Source of the DNA: Pseudoalteromonas sp. S16_S37
GTDB taxonomy: Bacteria; Pseudomonadota; Gammaproteobacteria; Enterobacterales; Alteromonadaceae
Assembly: GCF_014694405.1 (NCBI RefSeq)
Contig: NZ_JAAUWV010000017.1
Coordinates: 1 to 64,000 of the forward strand
DNA: 64,000 nucleotides
Direction of reading: 5' to 3'
The notes under the pieces are model-generated. The model saw only the letters and a list, made by a program, of their open reading frames with translations. It was not told the DNA's origin and ran no database searches. Shown piece after piece: positions 57,529 through 64,000 of the stretch (the first letter of the stretch is position 1; the number at the start of each line of letters is the position of its first letter). The translations under genes were made by a program, and so were the position numbers.

Positions 57529-57618
57529 TGGTGGTGCCGTGAGGACTCGAACCTCAACCTCCTGCTTTAATATAAAAAAGTAATCGACAGGTATCTTAAC
57601 CAATTAGACCACAGCACC
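57529..57618 (-). tRNA. tRNA-like gene with oversized anticodon loop
   Basis: 90 nt, 14 more than a standard tRNA. Acceptor stem GGTGCTG/CGGCACC with discriminator A and encoded CCA, D arm GTCT...AGAT with GG in the loop, T arm TGAGG-TTCGAGT-CCTCA and a 4-nt variable loop are all canonical. The anticodon stem CCTGT/GCAGG closes a 21-nt loop (57566-57586) instead of 7 nt. Deleting any continuous 14 nt does not leave a loop with U33, so a simple intron is unlikely, and no anticodon can be assigned. An inner CTTT/AAAG pairing is possible. It may be a decoy, regulator or relic tRNA. It resembles Glu/Asp-type tRNAs in the D arm only loosely. Confidence 0.75.
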
Positions 57619-58093
57619 AATTTTAAAAAGGCAGTTAACAACTTATTCTCTCCCAAAATGTCGGAACAAATACCGACAAAACGGGCTGTATTACATAACC
57701 TTATATTTACACTTAAAAATTCAAGTGTAAACAAATCGCTAGGTAAGCTTAGGTTAGCTCACTGGCAAAATAAGACAAAACGCCTTGTAATTAATGTTAT
57801 CAGTCAAAGGCTTTCGTTGTGAAAGCTGAAGCCCTATTAGTCTAAATAGAACACGTTTTACAAGTTACCTACGCCATTTTATCGCTTGCCCTTACAAAGC
57901 CGCGCTTGTAAAGCACTAAACCTGCTGTACCACGCAAACCAAATCATACTTGATGGAACCGTCCTACAATTAGTTATCGCGGCATTGAGTGGCCATGTTA
58001 TTTGCATTGGCCCTATGAGCGACTTTGATGGAAGCGACTCATCAGCTTCGGAGACTATAACTTTCGTCACTACTACTCGTACATTGTTGACGA
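57619..58093. other. Non-coding region with three hairpins upstream of the tRNA-like unit
   Basis: 475 bp between the tRNA-like gene and the GNAT stop codon. It holds TGTCGG-N8-CCGACA (57659-57678), TTTACACTT-N8-AAGTGTAAA (57706-57731, perfect 9-bp stem) and CTTACAA...TTGTAAAG (57890-57914). The first two lie where the promoter of the tRNA-like/HEPN transcript must be and may be operator or attenuator structures. No credible ORF is seen. Confidence 0.5.
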
Positions 58094-58522
58094 TTAAATC
58101 TTTTTGGGATGATTTAACTCAAACAGTAACTCACCATCGCTTTGCAGCCCTTTGCACTGCCAACCTGCTTTTAAATACAGCTGTTCAGCGCGTGTATTAG
58201 GGTCAGTTCCTAACTGAATGGTGGTTACCCCTTCTTGCCAAAGCCAATTAACCATTTGATTAAGTAGCGCTTTACCAAAACCTTTTCCTTCATGATTAGG
58301 GTCAACAAACAGCGCCCAAATAGAGCGAGTTTGCTTGTTTGCAATACCAAACCCTAAAATTTCATCGTCAACTTCTACAACCCAGCCTTTGCCTGTTTGT
58401 TCGATTTCAGGGATATAATGCGCCTGTGTAATCGCAGTGCTGGTCAGCATGTTTTCCTTCACGGCCATGCGAATTTGGTGCATTTGTGTAATATCTTGGC
58501 GTGTTGCAACTCGGCATATCAT
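58094..58522 (-). CDS. GNAT-family N-acetyltransferase
   Basis: 142 residues. The acetyl-CoA pyrophosphate loop reads NHEGKGFGKALL (motif A, about 72-90), after IWALFVDP, and the C-terminal LYLKAGWQCKG is motif B. An N-terminal ATRQDITQMHQIR helix is typical. It transfers an acetyl group to an unknown amine. Monocistronic or with weak linkage to the regulator gene upstream, 57 bp away. Confidence 0.9.
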   Translation of the reverse strand: MICRVATRQDITQMHQIRMAVKENMLTSTAITQAHYIPEIEQTGKGWVVEVDDEILGFGIANKQTRSIWALFVDPNHEGKGFGKALLNQMVNWLWQEGVTTIQLGTDPNTRAEQLYLKAGWQCKGLQSDGELLFELNHPKKI

Positions 58523-58579
58523 GTTTAATTCTCTTATCCTTTACAGCTATTGAGTGCGATGTTGTTAAACAACATGCAA

Positions 58580-60697
58580 TCACTCAAAAGTCAGCTCAAT
58601 CACTTCTTTTCTTGAGGCAATTTGAACACTCATTAACAGTTCACTGCCATTGGTATCGGTTAAAAAGTCAAGATTGCTTGGCGCATTGCCGAGCACCTTA
58701 TATTCATTGTTATCAAGCGTATATGACCACAGTTGTAAGTCATCATTTACGCCAAAAATGGTGTCTCCATGGACAACAAAGCGCTTATCACTACCTTGAC
58801 CGTTGAGTGCGCTAATGATTTGATCTTCAGCAGGACCTGGTTGCCAAAATCGTCCGAGCAAATCGGTGTAGATCAGAGCGCCAGTTGCCGACGTTTGTGC
58901 CCAAACAGCAGATTTATCGTAAACAATACTGTTAGTGGGCGTCTCTAAGTCCAGCTTGGCGACTCTGTAGGCGCCTTTTGACCAAATTAAAGACAAGGCG
59001 ATGTTATTCGTGCTATCCCACTGAAAGAGCTTATCGACAGAGTGCGACAGGGCAAATTTGCGCTGAGTGCCATCTAAAAACAGCTGCACTAGTTCTTTAT
59101 CTGCATTAACTAAAATACTTTGTCCATCTTGTGCCCACTCAATTGAGAATATATTGGTGTCGATTGGAAACTGGCTGAGCTGCCACGTTGATTGACCGTC
59201 AGATATCCATACTTGCAGCTCGCCTGAACGTTCAGAGGTAAATGCAATATGTTCTCCATCTGGCTGAAACTTTGCGCTGTCTTCAGACACATTAGAGCGC
59301 TGTAGCACATGATTTTTTATTGCCTCTCTATCTAGACTTAAATCTGCGTAGCCAGCTATTGGTAGTGACACAATATCGCTGTCGTAATAACCCTTTATCG
59401 CAAGCATTTTTCCGCCATCTGGATGCACTCGGGGTGAGCCAATAGGTTGATCTAAGGGCAAGCTAACACTTCTGACGAGCCCATCTGTATTGATGGTAAA
59501 TAAACGCTTACCCGTGCTAAAAATAAGCTGCTGCTCTAAAGACGAAAAGTTAGGATAGATATATCTAAACTTGCTGATCTGCTCTGGGTATTGCACGCGA
59601 TTACTTGAAAGCACCTCGCCATTGGGTTTTAACATTTCAATGTAATACTGCCCGTCTTGATGCACACTCATTAGCGCAATAACGCCTTTACTCATTGAAA
59701 AGTCGTAATCGATAACACTGCCGTTTTCAATTTCGTAAATCACTTCACTGCTGTTGGTTGAAACCGAGTAATTGATTATTTTCCAGCTGTCGGTACTCTT
59801 TTGCATCAGCGCGATATTATCGTTTGAGAGCCAACTTGGATTACGAATTTCAGATGCTTTGCACTGCATCAATACGGTTGGAGTCAAAGGGCTTTCAAGC
59901 GCTTTGTTAAAATCTAAGCTCACCAGTTTGTAACACTTTTTTTGAACAATTTGTTCTTCGCAGTCTCCTTGCGACACAAATGTAAGCTTGCTGCCGTCTT
60001 GCGACAAACTATGGCTGCTATACACCCCTAAATCTTTAGTTAGCTGATACTCTTGCTGGGTTTTAATATTTTTTGCCCAGATATTATTGATACATGCCTG
60101 CTCTGAAAAACGATGAAAAATAATAAATTGCCCATCATGAGAGTAAATGCCCGCGCTTTCTTTGTTATCAGTTGCGGTGAGTGCACGAATTTGCGAAACC
60201 GTTAAGGTAGGTGTTTGGCTATTGGCCCAATATTGATAGCCCACTACTATCATGGCAAATACTAAAAGTGCGCAAAGGACACCTACTGGGCTAAATTTGG
60301 AGGCTTTTGCATCATAATTTTGGGTGTGAGTGAGGTTATTTTCTGGTGGGTTATTTTTGACTACGTTGACTGACGTTTGGCCCTCAGACCACTGCACATC
60401 ACATTCTAAGCTATAACCTTTTTTGGCATGCGTTTTTATATAAACTTGCTCTTTACCGTCATCGCCTAATACCTTTCTCAGCTGGGCAATACTGCGCTGC
60501 AAAGTATTGGGAGAGACAATGGTGCCTTGCCAAACCGCGTCTAAAAGCTCATCTTGGCTGACTACTCGGCCTTGGTTTTCGGCCAAATAAGTTAATACGC
60601 TAAGTGCCTTAGGCGCGATTGTTTGCGCTTGTTCACGTTTAGTTATCTGGTTTCTTGATACGTCAACATAAAAGTCACCAACCCAGTATTGCTGCAC
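58580..60697 (-). CDS. CadC/ToxR-type membrane regulator with TolB-like beta-propeller
   Basis: 705 residues from GTG at 60697 (AGAGGG 7 nt upstream); an in-frame TTG lies six codons earlier. The N-terminal OmpR-type winged helix (about 1-100: ALSVLTYLAENQGRVVSQDEL, LRKVLGDDGKEQVYIKTHAKKGY) is followed by a linker, one membrane segment (about 140-160) and a large periplasmic part. The latter has repeated DGQ/DGS..F/L turns (SHDGQFIIFHRFSE, SQDGSKLTFVSQGD, QPDGEHIAFTSERSG, AQDGQSILVNAD), which are WD40-like TolB propeller blades. It likely senses a periplasmic signal and controls transcription directly. The target is not evident. Confidence 0.9.
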   Translation of the reverse strand: MQQYWVGDFYVDVSRNQITKREQAQTIAPKALSVLTYLAENQGRVVSQDELLDAVWQGTIVSPNTLQRSIAQLRKVLGDDGKEQVYIKTHAKKGYSLECDVQWSEGQTSVNVVKNNPPENNLTHTQNYDAKASKFSPVGVLCALLVFAMIVVGYQYWANSQTPTLTVSQIRALTATDNKESAGIYSHDGQFIIFHRFSEQACINNIWAKNIKTQQEYQLTKDLGVYSSHSLSQDGSKLTFVSQGDCEEQIVQKKCYKLVSLDFNKALESPLTPTVLMQCKASEIRNPSWLSNDNIALMQKSTDSWKIINYSVSTNSSEVIYEIENGSVIDYDFSMSKGVIALMSVHQDGQYYIEMLKPNGEVLSSNRVQYPEQISKFRYIYPNFSSLEQQLIFSTGKRLFTINTDGLVRSVSLPLDQPIGSPRVHPDGGKMLAIKGYYDSDIVSLPIAGYADLSLDREAIKNHVLQRSNVSEDSAKFQPDGEHIAFTSERSGELQVWISDGQSTWQLSQFPIDTNIFSIEWAQDGQSILVNADKELVQLFLDGTQRKFALSHSVDKLFQWDSTNNIALSLIWSKGAYRVAKLDLETPTNSIVYDKSAVWAQTSATGALIYTDLLGRFWQPGPAEDQIISALNGQGSDKRFVVHGDTIFGVNDDLQLWSYTLDNNEYKVLGNAPSNLDFLTDTNGSELLMSVQIASRKEVIELTFE

Positions 60698-60867
60698 GCT
60701 ATTCCCTCTTTTCAAAAACGGTAAATTTAATAAGCATCCGACTTTAGCTTATCTTAAGTTAGCCTTACGCTCTATTAAAAAATACTAGCACATTGATAAA
60801 GTGAATTTTTTGTTCGCAAATCTATGTTGGAAAATTAGCTTCAATGTCTACCAAATCAATAAGTCGA

Positions 60868-63405
60868 TTAAACACACACTGCCACATTTCCATTGTGCTC
60901 TAACATGTGCAAACACTCTAAAATGGGCCTTGCTGGGCTATAAATATAGCCTTGCACTAAATGGCAACCAAAGTCAGACAACATTTGCTGTTGCTCTTGT
61001 TGTTCAACACCTTCAGCTATCACCTTAATACCTAATTGCGAACTCAGATCAACCAAGCATTTCACCATCACTTGCTTGTTGCGGTCGACCCCCATGCAAT
61101 CAACAAATGACTTGTCTATTTTCACAAAATCTACTTGGTTCTCAATCAGATTACTTAATGACGAGTAGCCAGTACAAAAATCATCAAGTGCGATTTGCAC
61201 ACCTAATTCACTAAGCGCTTCTAATACCTGCCAAGTGTATTTATTCGCCGCCATCGACTCGGTTACTTCAATGGTAATTGCGTCATAGGGCAAGCCATAC
61301 CGCTCAATTGCCGCTGGAATAAGTTCAACTTGGTTATTACTTGCCTTAAATTCGTTGATTGAACGGTTTATTGAAAAGCTAATATGTTTAAAGCCAGCTT
61401 GATGAAGCATGGCAAGATCACGACAACTGGTTTCCAGTACATACTGTCCAATCAGATGGATTAAGCCAAACTCTTCTGCAATGGGAATAAAACATGCAGG
61501 AGAAATTGCACCATATTCGTCATCAAACCATCGTATCAAAGCTTCAAACTTGGCGATTTTACCAGTGTTAGTACTCACTACTGGTTGATAATGCACTTGC
61601 AGTGTACCTGCCCTTAACGCAGCTTTAAGTTTGTCTCTGAGCTTAATTTTTTTAAGGTAGGCATTTTGAATTGCTTCATCATGTACAGCCACTCGTGATC
61701 GACCTTGCTTTTTGGCATTACTCAGCGCATGAGCTGCATTTTTTACCAAATTTGAACCACTTAGCTGCTCAGTGGCTTTAAGGTGCGCAACCCCAATACT
61801 CACACTCAGCTCTATTGTTAACTCATCAATGTGGTAGGGTTCGCTAAGCATTTGCTTTAACCACTGTGCATGCGCCATTACTTCAGGCAGTGAGTGATGC
61901 GCAATCAGCAAAGCAAATTCGTCGCCACCATAACGGCTTGCTATATCCTTTCTTTTCAGCGTATTTAACAGCCTATCTGCAACTGCTATTAGTACTTTGT
62001 CGCCAATTTCTGGGCCAAAAATGTCATTTACTTCTTTAAAGCGGTCTAAGCCTAAAAATAGTAAAGATGTATCATGAAGTCGATACGATTTAGTTAGTTG
62101 TTTTTCTAAGCTCAACATAAAGCTGCGACGATTTAAAAGGCCAGTCAATGCCTCATGATTAGCATAAAAGGTAAGCTGCGCTTCGTTACGCTTCCAGTCG
62201 GTAATATCTCGAAAAATAGCCACATAGTTGCTTATTTTACCATCTTCCCCTTTTACAGCATTAAGCGTGAGTTCTTCTGGAAATACTTGACCATTCTTTC
62301 TGCGATTATAAATTTCCCCTTTCCATATGCCGATCTTTTCCAACTGCTGCCACATTTGTTTGTAAAACTGCTTAGTTTGTTTCCCTGAAGATAAAATGCC
62401 AGGATCTTCGCCATACAACTCTGCCGCGCTATAACCCGTTTGCAGCTCAAACGCACGATTAACCATCATGATTTTATTGCGATGATCGGTGATCATAAAT
62501 GCCTCTGACGCATTTTCAAACACCACATTGGTCAACTCAACCTGACGACTCAATGATGAGGTATAAGTGATATCTTGAACAGTGGCGCGCAGTATGCGCT
62601 CATGCACATGATCTGCACTGAACTCAACTTCACCAACAATATGAAACAATCCCTGCGTGGTCGTCATTTGCTTGTGGCAAACTAACATATCAAATTTATC
62701 AAATTTATCAATTTTTTCTTGTTTGATAAGCTCCAGCTGTTCGGCAACCCTTTTGCTATCGTCTGAACGAAGGTGCGACAAAAAGTTTTCCAGTGACACG
62801 TCGTTATTGTTGCAGTTCAATAAGCTACACATCTCTTGGCTAAACCAATGCTCATTAGGTGTGATATACCAAGTCCATGAGCTTAACTTTGCGATACGCT
62901 CACCATTTGCCAGTTGTTTGAGGATCAACTCCTTGGCTGACATCTCAAGGTTATGGCTTAACTCAGTCGCAACAATACAGCCAATCTCTGAAAACCAAAG
63001 TTTATCCGCTTCGCTTAATGTCATAGGCTCTTTGAACATACACACCAAAATGCCGATTGGTTTGTGGTCGGGTGCTCTTAAGGTCACTCCTAAGTAACCA
63101 TGAATGTCTAAAGACTTTAATAATTCATCTTGCGGATAAAGCGCCTGCAAACCGCTTTCGTAGGCACAAACGCAATCTAACTCTTTGGCATCAAAACAAG
63201 GTGTGTGAACTAGGTCGTAAACAAAGTTTTCTTTAATTTGGTTATCTTGCAGATATTGGAGCGTTTTAACCTGCTTAGCGTCATTAATAAACTTGCCGAT
63301 GATGCAGTGGTTTGCTTTTAAACGTTGATAAAGCGTGTTGAGCGTATATTGATAACGCAGTTCACTACTTTGTAGGCTGTAAAAGCGGCTAACAGACAAA
63401 TCCAT
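60868..63405 (-). CDS. c-di-GMP GGDEF/EAL protein with GAF and PAS sensors
   Basis: 845 residues from ATG 63405; a TTG frame extends 11 codons further. Order: GAF-like domain (about 15-170), a PAS-like region (about 180-290), a PAS domain with PAC (about 300-420: IMMVNRAFELQTGYSAAELYG, EIYNRRKNGQVFPEELTL), GGDEF (about 425-580), EAL (about 595-845). The GGDEF active site YGGDEF is intact, with DRFKEVND. The EAL domain has FEALIRW, EVTES, LDDFCTGYSSL, VKIDKSFVD and AEGVE, so both cyclase and phosphodiesterase activities are possible. It has no membrane segment. Its gene stands alone. Confidence 0.93.
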   Translation of the reverse strand: MDLSVSRFYSLQSSELRYQYTLNTLYQRLKANHCIIGKFINDAKQVKTLQYLQDNQIKENFVYDLVHTPCFDAKELDCVCAYESGLQALYPQDELLKSLDIHGYLGVTLRAPDHKPIGILVCMFKEPMTLSEADKLWFSEIGCIVATELSHNLEMSAKELILKQLANGERIAKLSSWTWYITPNEHWFSQEMCSLLNCNNNDVSLENFLSHLRSDDSKRVAEQLELIKQEKIDKFDKFDMLVCHKQMTTTQGLFHIVGEVEFSADHVHERILRATVQDITYTSSLSRQVELTNVVFENASEAFMITDHRNKIMMVNRAFELQTGYSAAELYGEDPGILSSGKQTKQFYKQMWQQLEKIGIWKGEIYNRRKNGQVFPEELTLNAVKGEDGKISNYVAIFRDITDWKRNEAQLTFYANHEALTGLLNRRSFMLSLEKQLTKSYRLHDTSLLFLGLDRFKEVNDIFGPEIGDKVLIAVADRLLNTLKRKDIASRYGGDEFALLIAHHSLPEVMAHAQWLKQMLSEPYHIDELTIELSVSIGVAHLKATEQLSGSNLVKNAAHALSNAKKQGRSRVAVHDEAIQNAYLKKIKLRDKLKAALRAGTLQVHYQPVVSTNTGKIAKFEALIRWFDDEYGAISPACFIPIAEEFGLIHLIGQYVLETSCRDLAMLHQAGFKHISFSINRSINEFKASNNQVELIPAAIERYGLPYDAITIEVTESMAANKYTWQVLEALSELGVQIALDDFCTGYSSLSNLIENQVDFVKIDKSFVDCMGVDRNKQVMVKCLVDLSSQLGIKVIAEGVEQQEQQQMLSDFGCHLVQGYIYSPARPILECLHMLEHNGNVAVCV

Positions 63406-63712
63406 AAGTTTGTGCACCTTAGAGTATTTTTGAGGCAAAAGACGACGCCGAAGAATAATTAATTAAAGTACATACAACTTATACGTGGATCAATAAAGTT
63501 GCGAGTAACTAAAAAAATAAGATGGATAAATGACTGTACTCCCGTAAAAATCCCGATTTTTAACACACTTTAAGCTTTAGCGTGGATTTTCATCCATGAA
63601 AAACACCTTACAAAAGGTGCAATAATTGAGCACATTTTTACAGTTTCTTACTGGCTCCGCAGTTAAAAACCTCAAATAATATGCCCACCAAAATCATATT
63701 TAGGGCAAAACA
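63406..63712. other. Intergenic region with two short hairpins
   Basis: 307 bp between divergent genes. TTTTCAT-CC-ATGAAAA lies at about 63584-63599 and CACCTT-ACAA-AAGGTG at 63604-63619, both in the likely promoter or leader of the lipoprotein gene. No known operator is recognised. Confidence 0.4.
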
Positions 63713-64000
63713 ATGAAACATCTCATCCTTTCACTGACCACCACTGTGCTGTTAGCAGCTTGTGCGCATCATGACGATGTAAGACCTGGAGAAAGTAAAC
63801 ATTACGTAGTGGTTAAAGCGGTAGATAGAGACCAAGGCATGAAAGAAGCGCTTGGGCAAGCTGAACACTTTTGTGACAAAACCAAAAGCAGCTTAGTGGT
63901 ATTAAACGAACAAGTTGATTACCAAGGGGAAAAGGCTGAAAAAGACTACCTAAACAACCGCTCAACTGCAGAGCTTGTAACTGATGTAAGTGCGTGGCTT
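63713..64000 (+). CDS. Lipoprotein, cut by the window end
   Basis: 96 codons are visible from the ATG at 63713, with no stop before the edge. The signal ends in the lipobox LAAC (Cys17), so it is lipid-anchored. The visible mature part is charged, with HYVVVKAVDRDQGMKEALGQ and CDKTKSSLVVLNEQVDYQG, and it resembles no family I can name. The AGGG 8 nt upstream supports this start. Confidence 0.7.
   Translation, partial: MKHLILSLTTTVLLAACAHHDDVRPGESKHYVVVKAVDRDQGMKEALGQAEHFCDKTKSSLVVLNEQVDYQGEKAEKDYLNNRSTAELVTDVSAWL

Larger units (their letters stand above)
56687..57641 (-). mobile_element. Integron gene-cassette-like unit carrying tRNA-like and HEPN genes
   Basis: The unit is bounded by an exact 12-13-bp inverted repeat: TTGTTAACTGCC at 56687-56698 and GGCAGTTAACAA at 57630-57641. 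On the minus strand the left-hand start (G)TTAACTGCC is complementary to the attC 5' core GGCAGTTAAC at the other end, as required when a cassette circularises. No integron integrase or neighbouring cassettes are present in the window, so this is a single, stranded cassette or a fossil array edge. Confidence 0.5.

Noticed and set aside
57516..57557. Longer reading frame for the HEPN-motif gene starting with TTG at 57557
   Set aside because: Its first 14 codons lie in the T arm and 3' end of the tRNA-like gene; the ATG at 57515 with AAGGA fits better.
57566..57586. A 14-nt intron in the tRNA anticodon loop
   Set aside because: No continuous 14-nt deletion restores a loop with U33 and a purine 37 in the standard form, and bacterial tRNA introns are normally long self-splicing ones.
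57879..58200. Overlapping ORFs on both strands in the region after the GNAT gene
   Set aside because: Composition and lack of ribosome-binding sites suggest chance ORFs; the plus-strand one is partly the complement of GNAT.
1..64000. CRISPR arrays, rRNA genes, replication origins and complete insertion sequences
   Set aside because: I saw no regularly spaced repeats, rRNA-like blocks, DnaA-box clusters or transposase genes anywhere in the window.

Overview
The window looks like the chromosome of a marine gammaproteobacterium of the Alteromonadales, most likely Pseudoalteromonas or a close relative. This is inferred from moderate to low GC, the chitinase/LPMO cluster with C-terminal CBM5/12 modules, the H-NOX nitric-oxide module, many secreted proteins with Ig/cadherin-like repeats, two chemoreceptors and a GGDEF/EAL protein. 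No species can be assigned from the sequence alone.

Layout. (A) 1-13.0 kb, minus strand: three related small secreted proteins, then a ~3,335-residue SpvB/YD-repeat (Rhs-type) giant whose variable C-terminal tip carries an HEVSH zinc-metallopeptidase motif, then a periplasmic protein whose start overlaps the giant's stop (candidate immunity gene). (B) 13.2-14.6 kb: arsR-like repressor and arsP-like permease, each behind a copy of the same 24-bp operator-like sequence. (C) 14.7-21.7 kb: chemoreceptor, lipoprotein amine oxidase, dicarboxylate/amino-acid symporter with a perfect FNR box, and an AAA ATPase. (D) 21.9-33.7 kb: secreted beta-helix/LamG protein, esterase, anmK, RecQ helicase, Tle1-like lipase-fold effector, periplasmic binding protein. 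(E) 33.8-41.0 kb: chitin operon (multimodular GH18 chitinase, AA10 LPMO, ChiA) with intercistronic hairpins and a palindrome-rich 555-bp leader. (F) 41.6-45.6 kb: H-NOX signalling module (HDOD response regulator, H-NOX, histidine kinase, and a divergent degenerate HD-GYP regulator). (G) 45.6-50.7 kb: TetR-MFP-RND efflux operon. (H) 50.9-56.5 kb: PAS chemoreceptor, ferrochelatase, a membrane protein and a NarL-type two-component pair. (I) 56.6-57.65 kb: an integron-cassette-like unit holding a tRNA-like gene with a 21-nt anticodon loop placed 13 nt before a HEPN-motif gene. (J) 58.1-64 kb: GNAT, CadC/TolB-type membrane regulator, GGDEF/EAL protein, and a lipoprotein cut by the window edge.

The chitin operon should produce and release chitin oligosaccharides: LPMO nicks crystalline chitin, ChiA and the large GH18 enzyme degrade the chains, and shared CBM5/12 tails hold them on the substrate. 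AnmK acts on the muropeptide-recycling side of amino-sugar metabolism. The H-NOX module probably passes a nitric-oxide signal through kinase phosphotransfer to output domains that lack normal catalytic or phosphoacceptor residues.

The least ordinary part is region I. The tRNA-like element has every canonical arm and an encoded CCA, but an anticodon loop 14 nt too long. It sits in the leader of a gene with the HEPN RNase motif, between inverted 13-bp ends that behave like the start and attC 5' core of a gene cassette. The toxin locus in region A is the second candidate for novelty.
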